Below, in pieces: positions 1 through 8,088 of a stretch of 64,000 nt of DNA; positions within the stretch are counted from its first letter, which is position 1; each line of letters starts with the position of its first letter. A program made the translations under genes and the position numbers. Origin of the DNA: Mesobaculum littorinae. Its GTDB lineage: Bacteria; Pseudomonadota; Alphaproteobacteria; Rhodobacterales; Rhodobacteraceae. The stretch is from assembly GCF_004011175.1 (NCBI RefSeq), contig NZ_RQXX01000001.1:558001-622000 (forward strand), read 5' to 3'. The notes under the pieces are model-generated. The model ran no database searches and was not told the DNA's origin. It worked only from the letters and a program-made list of their open reading frames with translations.

Positions 1-927
1 AGGCTGGCCCGGCTGATCGCCGAGGGGGCCGTGCTGCGTGCCGGCGTGGCCGTGACCGATGCCAAGGCCCGGGTTGCGGCGGGCGAGGTCTTCGACATCG
101 TCGTACCCGAGCCCGAGGATGTCGAGACGGTCGCCGAGGACATCCCCCTGACGATCCTGCACGAGGACGAGGATCTGCTGGTCGTCGACAAGCCCGCGGG
201 CATGGTCGTCCATCCCGCACCCGGCAGTCCCGGGGGCACGCTGGTCAACGCGCTGCTGCACCATTTCGGCGGCAACCTGTCGGGGGTCGGCGGGGAACGG
301 CGGCCGGGCATCGTGCATCGCATCGACAAGGATACCTCGGGGCTGCTGGTGGTCGCGAAAAGCGACCGGGCCCACCACGGACTGGCCGAGCAGTTTGCCG
401 CCCATGACGTTGAACGCAGGTATCTGGCGTTGTGTCACGGCGTGCCGGACCGCGCCGATCCGAGGCTGGCGGGCACGCGCGGGATCAGCTTCGACCCCGG
501 CGGGGTGGTGAAGATCACCACGCGGCTGGCCCGGCACCGGACCGACCGCCAGCGGCAGGCCGTCTTCTTCGACACGGGCCGCCACGCCGTCACCCGCGTC
601 ACGCTCGAGCGGGGCTTTGGCACGGCGGCGGCGCTGGTGTCCTGCCGGCTAGAAACCGGGCGCACGCACCAGATCCGCGTCCACATGGCCCATGCCGGCC
701 ATGCCCTGATCGGCGATCAGGTCTATGGCGGGCGCCGGCGCGTGTCGGCCGCGATTCTTGGTCCCGACGCCGCAGAGGCTGCGGCGGCGTTTCCCCGACA
801 GGCCCTGCACGCTGAAACACTGGGCTTCGTGCACCCCGCGAGCGGCGAAACCTTGCGCTTTCGCGCAGAGCCTCCCGCCGATTTTCGCGCACTCGAGCAG
901 GCGTTGCGCGGCAGGGAGGGCGCGTGA
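1..927 (+). CDS. rluD: Ribosomal large subunit pseudouridine synthase D, 5' end cut by window
   Basis: Converts specific uridines of 23S rRNA to pseudouridine in the cytoplasm. The reading frame is open from base 1, and its first codons (RLARLIAEGAVLRAG) look like the end of an S4 RNA-binding domain. The true start is therefore upstream of the window; the GTG at 31 is internal. The catalytic motif HRIDKDTSG is intact, with the nucleophilic Asp codon at 325-327. It is preceded by the family's VVDKPAGMVVHP segment and followed by GRTHQIRVH. These motifs are typical of the RluA/RluC/RluD group, and RluD is the best fit because of the S4 domain. RluC cannot be fully excluded without the N-terminus. 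The next gene, rpoH, lies 204 bases downstream on the same strand. Confidence 0.9.
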   Translation, partial: RLARLIAEGAVLRAGVAVTDAKARVAAGEVFDIVVPEPEDVETVAEDIPLTILHEDEDLLVVDKPAGMVVHPAPGSPGGTLVNALLHHFGGNLSGVGGERRPGIVHRIDKDTSGLLVVAKSDRAHHGLAEQFAAHDVERRYLALCHGVPDRADPRLAGTRGISFDPGGVVKITTRLARHRTDRQRQAVFFDTGRHAVTRVTLERGFGTAAALVSCRLETGRTHQIRVHMAHAGHALIGDQVYGGRRRVSAAILGPDAAEAAAAFPRQALHAETLGFVHPASGETLRFRAEPPADFRALEQALRGREGA

Positions 928-1054
928 GCTCGCGCTATGCTCACGTATTGCTTACAATTTTTTGGGAAACCCCCGTTAAACCGGGGCGTTGGCGGGGCAT
1001 GGCTTAACATTTCGGCAAGATTGCTGAAGCATACGTAATCAAGAACTGCGGTAT

Positions 1055-1075
1055 TGAACTGAACCGATCAGTTCA
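1055..1075. promoter_or_regulatory. Perfect 8-bp inverted repeat in the rpoH promoter region
   Basis: The arms TGAACTGA and TCAGTTCA are separated by five bases (ACCGA), about 57 bases before the rpoH start. A possible -35 (TTGAAC at 1054) overlaps the left arm, and a possible -10 (TATTTG near 1077) follows the right arm, so a bound protein would cover the promoter. The binding factor is unknown. The surrounding 928-1131 gap also holds a small CCCCG/CGGGG hairpin near 964-979 that may end rluD transcription. Confidence 0.45.
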
Positions 1076-1131
1076 TTATTTGGAGGGTAAGCCGCTGCGC
1101 ATATGGCGGGCGGAGATGGAGGGACTGCAAG

Positions 1132-2031
1132 ATGGCTGCGACATACGCAAATCTTCCCGCACCCAGCCCGGAGCAGGGGCTTAATCGGTACCTGCAGGAA
1201 ATTCGCAAGTTTCCGATGCTGGAGCCGGAAGAAGAATACATGCTGGCGAAACGGTGGGTCGAGGATCAGGACACCGAGTCGGCGCACAAGATGGTCACGT
1301 CGCACCTGCGGCTCGCGGCCAAGATCGCCATGGGCTACCGCGGCTACGGCCTGCCGCAGGCCGAGGTGATATCCGAGGCAAACGTGGGCCTGATGCAGGC
1401 GGTCAAGCGGTTCGATCCCGAAAAGGGCTTCCGCCTCGCGACCTATGCCATGTGGTGGATCCGGGCCTCGATCCAGGAGTACATCCTGCGATCCTGGAGC
1501 CTTGTGAAGCTGGGCACCACCTCGGGCCAGAAGAAGCTGTTCTTCAACCTTCGCAAGGCCAAGGCACGTATCGGCGCGCTTGAGGACGGCGATTTGCGGC
1601 CCGAGAACGTGCGCCAGATCGCGACCGACCTGGGCGTGACCGAGGACGAAGTGATCTCGATGAACCGGCGCCTGTCGGGTGGCGACGCATCCCTCAACGC
1701 CACGATCTCGAGCGACGGCGAAGGCAGCGCGCAGTGGCAGGACTGGCTGGAAGACGAAGGCGCCGACCAGGCCACCGACTACGAAGAGCGGGACGAGCTG
1801 GAGATCAGGCGCGAACTGATGACGCAGGCGATGGACGTCCTGAACGAGCGTGAGCGCGATATCCTGATGCAGCGCCGGCTGGAGGATCAGCCGGTGACGT
1901 TGGAAGAGCTTTCGGGCCGTTACGATGTCAGCCGTGAACGCATCCGCCAGATCGAGGTGCGCGCCTTCGAGAAGCTCCAGAAGCGGATGACCGACCTTGC
2001 CCGCGACCGTGGCATGGCGGTTCCGGCCTGA
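1132..2031 (+). CDS. rpoH: RNA polymerase heat-shock sigma factor RpoH (sigma-32)
   Basis: Directs RNA polymerase to heat-shock and stress promoters. The protein is 299 residues, the usual size. Region 2 is seen around residues 50-120 (ending in ATYAMWWIRASIQEYILRSWSLVK). The RpoH-box sequence QKKLFFNLR lies at residues 133-141, and the C-terminal region 4 helix-turn-helix is VTLEELSGRYDVSRERIRQIEVRAFEKL. The start is supported by GGAGGG about ten bases before the ATG. The N-terminus and RpoH box resemble, from memory, the RpoH1 type of Rhodobacter. Alphaproteobacteria often carry a second rpoH elsewhere, which cannot be seen here. The upstream inverted repeat at 1055-1075 is a candidate control site. 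Confidence 0.96.
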   Translation: MAATYANLPAPSPEQGLNRYLQEIRKFPMLEPEEEYMLAKRWVEDQDTESAHKMVTSHLRLAAKIAMGYRGYGLPQAEVISEANVGLMQAVKRFDPEKGFRLATYAMWWIRASIQEYILRSWSLVKLGTTSGQKKLFFNLRKAKARIGALEDGDLRPENVRQIATDLGVTEDEVISMNRRLSGGDASLNATISSDGEGSAQWQDWLEDEGADQATDYEERDELEIRRELMTQAMDVLNERERDILMQRRLEDQPVTLEELSGRYDVSRERIRQIEVRAFEKLQKRMTDLARDRGMAVPA

Positions 2032-2115
2032 CCTGCCGCCGCGCCCGGCCCGCCGTCGTTTGACCGCGGGCCGGCGCCTGTTATCTCTGCCCCGAACGGG
2101 ACAGGGAGACGACCA

Positions 2116-3120
2116 ATGACCGATCCGATACGCTGGGGCATCCTTGGCGCTGCAGATTTTGCGCAGCGCCACATGGGCCCCGCGATTCACCAGGCCGAAG
2201 GCGCCGTTCTGGCCGCCCTCGCGACCTCAGCCCCCGCCAAGGCACGCCCGTTTCAGGCGTTTCAGCCTGATCTGGCTGTGTTCGACGACTACGACGCCTT
2301 GTTGGCCGATCCGTCGATCGATGCCGTCTATGTGCCTTTGCCGAACCATCTGCACGTCGAGTGGACGAAAAAGGCACTGGCGGCGGGCAAGCATGTCCTG
2401 ACGGAAAAACCCATCGCTCTCAAAGCCGCCGAGATCGACGAGCTGATCGCGGCGCGCGATGCCTCGGGGCGGATGGCGGCCGAAGCCTTCATGATCCTGC
2501 ATCATCCGCAATGGCAGCGGGTGCGTCATCTTCTGGACGACAAGGCCGTGGGCCGCCTGATGCATGTCGATGCCAAGTTCAGCTTCGACAATCCCGACAT
2601 GGCCAATATTCGCAACAAGCCCGACACCGGGGGCGGCGGCCTGCGCGACATCGGCGTCTATACCTTCGGGTCGGTGCGCTATGCCACGCATTCCGAACCC
2701 CTAGCCGTAAAGGCGCGGGTGCACTGGGAAAACGGTGTCGACGTCTACGCCCATGTCACTGCCGAATTCCCGGATTTCGGCTATGACGCCATGGTGTCGA
2801 CCCGGATGTTTCCCCGGCAGGAAGTGACGTTCCACGGCAACCGCGGCGTGTTGAAGGTCGAGGTGCCGTTCAACGCCAATGTCTTCGGCGAGGCGCGACT
2901 GAGCCTTGAGACCGAAGGCAAACGCGTGCTGACCGAGCGGTTTCCCGGGGTCAATCACTACAAGCTGCAGGTCGAGAATTTCTGCACCAGCATCCGGGAG
3001 GGGGTCGCCTATCCCTGTCCGCTGGAGTTCAGCCGCGGGACGCAGCGCATGATCGACATGGTCTTCGACGCCGCAGGTCCCGCTCGCGACACCCGCCCGT
3101 CGGACCCCACCGAAAGCTGA
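2116..3120 (+). CDS. Gfo/Idh/MocA family NAD(P)-dependent oxidoreductase
   Basis: Predicted cytoplasmic dehydrogenase of 334 residues. The N-terminal Rossmann fold begins WGILGAADFAQRHMGPAI. The family's conserved EKPIAL segment carries the catalytic-region Lys near residue 97. A C-terminal alpha/beta GFO_IDH_MocA domain includes GGGGLRDIGVY. The start has a good ribosome site (AGGGAGACGACC-ATG). It follows rpoH by 84 bases on the same strand and is followed by a strong hairpin. Family members oxidise sugars, inositols or dihydrodiols, and the substrate cannot be told from sequence. The xylose/dihydrodiol dehydrogenase-like subgroup is possible. Confidence 0.85.
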   Translation: MTDPIRWGILGAADFAQRHMGPAIHQAEGAVLAALATSAPAKARPFQAFQPDLAVFDDYDALLADPSIDAVYVPLPNHLHVEWTKKALAAGKHVLTEKPIALKAAEIDELIAARDASGRMAAEAFMILHHPQWQRVRHLLDDKAVGRLMHVDAKFSFDNPDMANIRNKPDTGGGGLRDIGVYTFGSVRYATHSEPLAVKARVHWENGVDVYAHVTAEFPDFGYDAMVSTRMFPRQEVTFHGNRGVLKVEVPFNANVFGEARLSLETEGKRVLTERFPGVNHYKLQVENFCTSIREGVAYPCPLEFSRGTQRMIDMVFDAAGPARDTRPSDPTES

Positions 3121-3137
3121 GATACGCCGCCTGGTCA

Positions 3138-3160
3138 GCCCGCCCTGTCAGGGGGCGGGC
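3138..3160. terminator. Stem-loop after the oxidoreductase gene
   Basis: Perfect 8-bp arms GCCCGCCC/GGGCGGGC with a 7-base loop start 17 bases after the oxidoreductase stop. There is no T-run. The hairpin overlaps the stop codon of the small minus-strand gene, so it may serve both convergent transcripts. Confidence 0.55.
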
Positions 3161-3342
3161 CGCGGCGGCGTGGCGGTCGGATCGGTCGGGGGGGTGCCGG
3201 GTTGCGCTGCGGGCGCCATGCTTCGCAGGATCGCGCTGCGCCGCGTCGGCCGGACTACGATCAGGTAGTAGTACGCAGCAGCCGAAGCCACGAAGACCGC
3301 GCAATAAGGAAGCGCGCAGTTCAGCACGGGTACACTCGTCAT
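3148..3342 (-). CDS. Small hypothetical membrane protein (64 aa)
   Basis: No family recognised. One hydrophobic segment is visible at residues 11-30 (ALPYCAVFVASAAAYYYLIVV), followed by a basic stretch (RPTRRSAILRS) and a Pro/Thr-rich tail (TPPTDPTATPPRPAP). This suggests a single-span protein with the tail in the cytoplasm or periplasm. AAGGG lies about nine bases before the ATG, inside one arm of the inverted repeat 3351-3377. It is downstream of pepF on the same strand. The stop lies within the hairpin that ends the convergent gene. Codon positions are GC-rich as in neighbours, but the length is too short for certainty. Confidence 0.45.
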   Translation of the reverse strand: MTSVPVLNCALPYCAVFVASAAAYYYLIVVRPTRRSAILRSMAPAAQPGTPPTDPTATPPRPAP

Positions 3343-3350
3343 AAATGAAA

Positions 3351-3377
3351 ACCCTTTACGTTTACAACCTAAAGGGT
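3351..3377 (-). terminator. Stem-loop with T-rich tail downstream of pepF (minus strand)
   Basis: The arms ACCCTTTA/TAAAGGGT (8 bp, 11-base loop) are read on the minus strand as a hairpin followed directly by TTTCATTT, the form of a modest rho-independent terminator for pepF. The same bases contain the likely ribosome site of the 64-aa gene, so the element could instead control that gene. Confidence 0.45.
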
Positions 3378-3412
3378 ATCACCGCTCTGTTCGGTTTGCT
3401 AGCGAAAGCGTA

Positions 3413-3435
3413 GCCGGGGACACGCGGCCCCCGGC
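3413..3435 (-). terminator. GC-rich hairpin right after pepF stop
   Basis: The arms GCCGGGG/CCCCGGC lie only seven bases past the pepF stop codon on the minus strand. It lacks a T-run, so it may mainly protect the transcript end, with 3351-3377 as the actual terminator. Confidence 0.4.
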
Positions 3436-3441
3436 GATTGC

Positions 3442-5280
3442 TCAGTTTTCCATCGCTTCCAGTTCGTCGATCATGCCCGAGATCATCGACAGCCCCTTGT
3501 CCCAGAACGCGGGGTCCGAGGCATCGAGGCCGAAGGGCGCCAGAAGCTCCTTGTGGTGTTTCGATCCGCCGGCCTTCAGCATCTCGAAATACTTCTCCTG
3601 GAAGTCCGGGTTGCCCTCTTCGTAGACGGCATAAAGCGCGTTCACGAGGCCATCGCCGAAGGCATAGGCATAAACATAGAAGGGCGAGTGCACGAAGTGC
3701 GGGACATAGGCCCAGAACGTTTCGTACCCGTCCATGTAGCTGAACGCGGGGCCAAGGCTTTCGGCCTGCACGCTCATCCACAGGGCGTTGATGTCATCCG
3801 GCGTCAGCTCGCCGTTGCGGCGGGCGGCATGCAGCTTGCATTCGAAGTCGTAGAACGCGATCTGCCGAACGACCGTGTTGATCATGTCCTCGACCTTGCC
3901 GGCCAGCAGCACCTTGCGCTCGGCATCGTCCCTGGCATTGGCCAGAAGCTTGCGGAAGGTCAGCATCTCGCCGAAGACACTCGCCGTTTCGGCCAGGGTC
4001 AGGGGGGTCGAGGCCAGAAGCTCTCCCTGGCCCGCGGCCAGCACCTGGTGCACGCCATGGCCCAGCTCATGCGCCAGCGTCATCACGTCCCGCGGTTTGC
4101 CCAGATAGTTCAGCATCACGTAGGGATGCGCGTCCGACACCGTGGGATGCGCGAAGGCGCCCGGCGCCTTGCCCGGTTTCACGCCCGCGTCGATCCAGCC
4201 CTTGTCGAAAAAGGGCGTGGCGATGTCGGCCATGCGGGGCGAGAAATCGGTGTAGGCGTCCAGCACCATCTTGCGTGCCGAGTCCCATCCGATCGTGCGC
4301 GTCTCCTCCATCGGCAGCGGCGCGTTACGGTCCCAGATTTCCAGCGTGTCGAGGCCCAGCCACTTGCGCTTAAGCTCGTAGTAGCGGTGCGACAGCTTGG
4401 GGTAGGCCGCGACGACGGCATTGCGCAGAGCCTCGACAACCTCGGGTTCGACATGGTTCGACAGGTGGCGGCCGGTCTGTGGCGTCGGCATGCCGCGCCA
4501 GCGATCCTCGACCTCCTTTTCCTTGGCCAGCGTGTTGTGCACGCGGGAAAAGAGCGGAAGGCGGTCGGCAAAGACCCGGGCGAGTTCACGCGCGGCGGCC
4601 TCGCGCTTCGACCGGTCCTGTTCGGTGAGCAGGTTCAGCGTGCCCTCGATGCCCAGGATCTCGCCATCCACGTCGAATTCGAGACCCGCGATGGTCTCGT
4701 CGAAGAGCTTGTTCCAAGCCGTGGCACCGACCACCGACTGGTCGTGCAGGAATTTCTCAAGCTCGTCGGACAGCTGGTAGGGCCGCATCGCGCGCAGACG
4801 TTCAAAGATCGGGCGATAGCGGGCGAGCTCGGCGTTTGCCTCGAAATGCGTTTCGAGCCGGTCGTCGGGGATGCGGTTGATCTCGAGCGAGAAGAACACC
4901 AGCGGCGCGGTGTAGGTCGTGATCTTGTCCTGGCAGTCGGACATGAACTTGGCCCGCGCGGGGTCGGTCGTCTGCTGGTAATAGCGCAGCCCCGCGTAGG
5001 ACATCAGCCGACCCGCCGTCAGGTCGATGCGCTCGTAGCGCAGGACGCAGTCCAGTAGGCCCGCCGCGTCGAGATCGGCCAGCTTGCCCTCGTAATCCGC
5101 GGCAAAGCGTTCGCAGGCCTCCTCGACCCAGTCCAGGTCGCGCTTGACCTCGGCCGCGTCGGGCGCGGGGTAAAGATCGCTCAGATCCCATTCGGGCAGA
5201 TCGCCCAAGGGGCCGGCGCCTGTGTCGGTGGCGGCGTCGCGGGGCAGGTCACTGTCAGGGCGCGCGGGGCTGCGAAGCAT
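3442..5280 (-). CDS. pepF: M3 family oligoendopeptidase F
   Basis: Zinc metallopeptidase that cuts short peptides in the cytoplasm. The 612 residues match the family length. The zinc motif HELGH lies at residues 404-408 (within LAHELGHGVHQ), and the downstream Glu ligand region is LTLAETASVFGEML. The C-terminal HSPFYVYAYAFGDGLVNALY segment is typical of PepF. The N-terminal 30 residues are acidic and variable. AGGAAAGA before the ATG supports the start. It lies 69 bases after the EEP phosphoesterase gene on the same strand and may share its transcript. Confidence 0.93.
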   Translation of the reverse strand: MLRSPARPDSDLPRDAATDTGAGPLGDLPEWDLSDLYPAPDAAEVKRDLDWVEEACERFAADYEGKLADLDAAGLLDCVLRYERIDLTAGRLMSYAGLRYYQQTTDPARAKFMSDCQDKITTYTAPLVFFSLEINRIPDDRLETHFEANAELARYRPIFERLRAMRPYQLSDELEKFLHDQSVVGATAWNKLFDETIAGLEFDVDGEILGIEGTLNLLTEQDRSKREAAARELARVFADRLPLFSRVHNTLAKEKEVEDRWRGMPTPQTGRHLSNHVEPEVVEALRNAVVAAYPKLSHRYYELKRKWLGLDTLEIWDRNAPLPMEETRTIGWDSARKMVLDAYTDFSPRMADIATPFFDKGWIDAGVKPGKAPGAFAHPTVSDAHPYVMLNYLGKPRDVMTLAHELGHGVHQVLAAGQGELLASTPLTLAETASVFGEMLTFRKLLANARDDAERKVLLAGKVEDMINTVVRQIAFYDFECKLHAARRNGELTPDDINALWMSVQAESLGPAFSYMDGYETFWAYVPHFVHSPFYVYAYAFGDGLVNALYAVYEEGNPDFQEKYFEMLKAGGSKHHKELLAPFGLDASDPAFWDKGLSMISGMIDELEAMEN

Positions 5281-5349
5281 ACGGGATCTTTCCTGTTGTC
5301 GGTTGTCCCTGACATAGGTCTTGGATCGCCCCGCCTCAACCCGCGCGCG

Positions 5350-6438
5350 CTACCCCTCGGGGCCGTCCTGCGCCCCGAGCGCCCGGGCCTTTTCAAAGGT
5401 CGCCTGCGCTTCGGCGGCATCGTCGTTGCGCGGGGGGATGATCTCTTGGGCCGCATCCTGCCCTACGCAAAGGTCGACGCGGAAGGGGAAGTGGTCCGAA
5501 CCCACGGGGTCCAGTACTGCGAAATCGGCCAGGGCAAGACCCGGCTGCCACAGGATCTGGTCGAGCGGCCAGAGCATCCAGCGGCTGGTCGCGCGGTAGG
5601 TGGGGTAGGGACCGCGCCCGGCGCGCGGATCGATCAGCCCGCCCAGCCGCAACGCGCGCCGGGCCGTGCGTTCCCATGGCGTCGCGTTGTAGTCGCCCGC
5701 GATCACGCTCGGCAGGTCGCCCTCGGCGGCGGTCAGCGCGGCTTCGAGCACGGTGGCGTCCCGGATGGTCGAGGGCTGACCCGACTGGTGCGGTGGGCGC
5801 GGGTGGACGCCGATGAACCGCAACGGGCCCGCGGGATGTTCGACCCGCGTCGTCACCATCGGCGCATCCGAGCCGTAGGGATGCCGCATATCCGTATTTT
5901 CCAGTGGGTGGCGGGAGAACAGATGCAAGCCGTAGAAAGTCGCATCTTCCGGAATGTCCTGAACGACATGGGGAAATGCGGCGTCGAGCGGCTGCAACGC
6001 CTCGTCCCACCAACCATTCGTCTCCATCACCAGAAACAGATCGGGTTCCTCGCTGCGGGCCAGGTCGATTACCTTCTGCGCGTCGCGGTTGCCGCGCTGG
6101 ACATTGGCGATCAGAACCCGCAGCCGATTCTCGGAGGCGCATTGCGCGCCGCCCGGATCCATTACCTGCGCAAGCGGCTGGAAGGGCCAGAGCCGCCAGC
6201 CGTGGTAGCCCAGCGAGGCCAGCACCAGAAGGCCGGGCAGGATCAAGAGGCGTCCGCGCCGATGCTTGACCAGTGCATAGAGCGCGAAGACCACGATCAG
6301 CGCGACCGAGATCTGCATGCGCGGAAAGTCGAGGTAGCGGATCCACCACCGGTCGCTTTCCAAGAGCGGCAGAAGGGATGCCGCACAGAGCGCCAGCAGC
6401 ACGGCGCCCAGGACCCAGGCCAGGATGGTGCGGATCAT
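5350..6438 (-). CDS. Membrane-anchored endonuclease/exonuclease/phosphatase (EEP) family protein
   Basis: The 362-residue protein has three hydrophobic segments in the first 95 residues (IRTILAWVLGAVLLALCAASLL, ISVALIVVFALYALV, LLILPGLLVLASLGY). An EEP fold follows: RVLIANVQ, a metal-binding Glu in LFLVMETN, GVHPRPPH, AGDYNATPW and a final GSDHFPF. All catalytic motifs (E, D-x-N, SDH) are present. The predicted topology puts the catalytic domain in the periplasm. I chose the ATG at 6436-6438 over an upstream in-frame ATG because it forms an ATGA overlap with the DNA ligase stop. The substrate may be nucleic acid, phospholipid or phosphoesters. Translational coupling to a DNA ligase is notable. 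Confidence 0.85.
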   Translation of the reverse strand: MIRTILAWVLGAVLLALCAASLLPLLESDRWWIRYLDFPRMQISVALIVVFALYALVKHRRGRLLILPGLLVLASLGYHGWRLWPFQPLAQVMDPGGAQCASENRLRVLIANVQRGNRDAQKVIDLARSEEPDLFLVMETNGWWDEALQPLDAAFPHVVQDIPEDATFYGLHLFSRHPLENTDMRHPYGSDAPMVTTRVEHPAGPLRFIGVHPRPPHQSGQPSTIRDATVLEAALTAAEGDLPSVIAGDYNATPWERTARRALRLGGLIDPRAGRGPYPTYRATSRWMLWPLDQILWQPGLALADFAVLDPVGSDHFPFRVDLCVGQDAAQEIIPPRNDDAAEAQATFEKARALGAQDGPEG

Positions 6439-8039
6439 GGTGTGGCCCCGCCGTAGGCGGCGAGCATGTCTTTCAGATCGTCCAAGGTATTGGCCTCCTC
6501 GACCGGTTTGTCGTGGCGCCAACGGGACATGCGGGGAAAGCGCAACGCGACGCCCGACTTGTGCCGCGGGCTTTCCTGAATGCCTTCGAAGGCGATTTCA
6601 AAGACATGCTGCGGCGTGACCGATCGGACCGGGCCGAAGCGTTCCGTCGTGTTGCGCCGGACCCATGCGGTGATGCGGCGGAACTCTTCGTCGGTCAAGC
6701 CCGAATAGGCCTTGGTGAAGGGCACGAGCGCGTCGCCGTCGCGCACCGCGAAGGTGAAATCGGTGAACAGGTTGGCGCGGCGACCGTGTCCCTGCTGGGC
6801 GTAGATCAGCACCGCGTCGATCACCAGCGGATCGACCTTCCATTTCCACCAGTCGCCCTTGCGCCGCCCGTCGCGATAGGGGCTGTCCCGGCGTTTCAGC
6901 ATCACGCCCTCGGCGTCCATTTCGCGCGATTTCGCACGCTCGGCCGCCAGATCCTCCCACGTGTCGAACTGCAGGAGAGGCGAGGCGCGCAGCGGTGCCT
7001 CGGTCGGCAGGGGGGCGATCAGGTCGTCGAGGATGGCGCGCCGCTCGGCAAAGGGCAGGGCGCGGATGTCCTGCCCTTCCCACTCAAGCAGATCATAGGC
7101 CATCAGCAGCACAGGTGCCTCGGTCAACAGCTTTTTCGGCACCGTCTTCCGCCCGATCCGCTTTTGCAGCGCGGCAAAGGCCATGGGCCTGTCGTTCTGG
7201 AACGCCAGCACCTCGCCGTCGATCACCGTGCCGGGCGGGACAAAGTCGATCAGGCGGGCGAACTCGGGGAACCGGTCGGTCATCAGTTCCTCGCCGCGCG
7301 ACCAGAGGTGATGGGCGCCGCCGCGAAGGACGAGCTGGCCGCGGATCCCGTCCCACTTGCGCTCGGCCGCCCAGTCGGCGGGGGCGCCCAGGCTCTCGGG
7401 CGGATCGTCCAGCTGGTAGGCTAGGTAGAAGGGATAGGGCTTTGACAAATCCGCCGCCGGATCGTGTTCCAGGATCAGCGCGCGGAAACTGGTGCTTTCG
7501 GGGCTCCAGTCGCCCATCAGGCGGTGGGCGAGGTCGGGTTCGTCGATGCCCGTCGCCTGCGACAGCGCGCGGGTCATCAGTTTCTGGCTGACCCCCATGC
7601 GAAACCCGCCGGTGATGAGCTTGTTGAAGACGAAGCGTTCGGTTCGATCGAGCTGGTCCCAGGCGTCGAGAACCGCCGCCTTGCGCTCGGCCTCCTCAGC
7701 CTTTCCAAGGCCCCGCACAACGCCGATCCAGTCCGCGAGGCTGCGGTCGGATTGGCGGGACGGATCGGGCAGGATCAATGCGATGGTTTCGGCCAGGTCG
7801 CCCACGATCGGATAGGCTTCCTCGAACAGCCAAAGCGGGATGCCCGCCCGCTCGGCCGCCCAGGTGCGCAGAAGCGTCGAGGTGACCGTGCGTTTGGGCC
7901 GCCGACCGGAGAGGAGCGCAATGGTCCACAGGCGGTCGGGCTCGGGCGCCTCGCGGAAATACTCGGCCAGGGCAGCGACCTTGGCATTGGTCTTGGTCGT
8001 CTGGTCGAGCGCCGAGAACAGCGCGGCAAAGCGTTTCAT
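6435..8039 (-). CDS. ATP-dependent DNA ligase, cisplatin-damage-response type
   Basis: Seals DNA nicks using ATP. The 534 residues comprise an N-terminal DNA-binding domain (about 1-200), an adenylation domain with the nucleotidyl-lysine motif ERKWDGIR (Lys228) and DGEVLAF, and an OB domain ending FPRMSRWRHDK. Motif V (EGVMLKRRDSPYRDGRRKGDWWKWK) is intact. The domain layout and the adjacent MBL exonuclease match the ligase-associated damage-response cluster known in many Proteobacteria (often ligase, exonuclease, a DEXH helicase and a phosphoesterase). The helicase and phosphoesterase are not seen here. The exonuclease gene lies 49 bases upstream, and the EEP gene overlaps the ligase stop by four bases. 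Confidence 0.92.
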   Translation of the reverse strand: MKRFAALFSALDQTTKTNAKVAALAEYFREAPEPDRLWTIALLSGRRPKRTVTSTLLRTWAAERAGIPLWLFEEAYPIVGDLAETIALILPDPSRQSDRSLADWIGVVRGLGKAEEAERKAAVLDAWDQLDRTERFVFNKLITGGFRMGVSQKLMTRALSQATGIDEPDLAHRLMGDWSPESTSFRALILEHDPAADLSKPYPFYLAYQLDDPPESLGAPADWAAERKWDGIRGQLVLRGGAHHLWSRGEELMTDRFPEFARLIDFVPPGTVIDGEVLAFQNDRPMAFAALQKRIGRKTVPKKLLTEAPVLLMAYDLLEWEGQDIRALPFAERRAILDDLIAPLPTEAPLRASPLLQFDTWEDLAAERAKSREMDAEGVMLKRRDSPYRDGRRKGDWWKWKVDPLVIDAVLIYAQQGHGRRANLFTDFTFAVRDGDALVPFTKAYSGLTDEEFRRITAWVRRNTTERFGPVRSVTPQHVFEIAFEGIQESPRHKSGVALRFPRMSRWRHDKPVEEANTLDDLKDMLAAYGGATP

Positions 8040-8088
8040 CGCACCTCACCGGGCCGGGGGCGGGGCAGCGCCGGGGGGGCGGACGGGA

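Noticed and set aside
3553-5058. Plus-strand open frame of 501 codons
   Set aside because: Antisense of pepF, whose zinc site and full length are intact.
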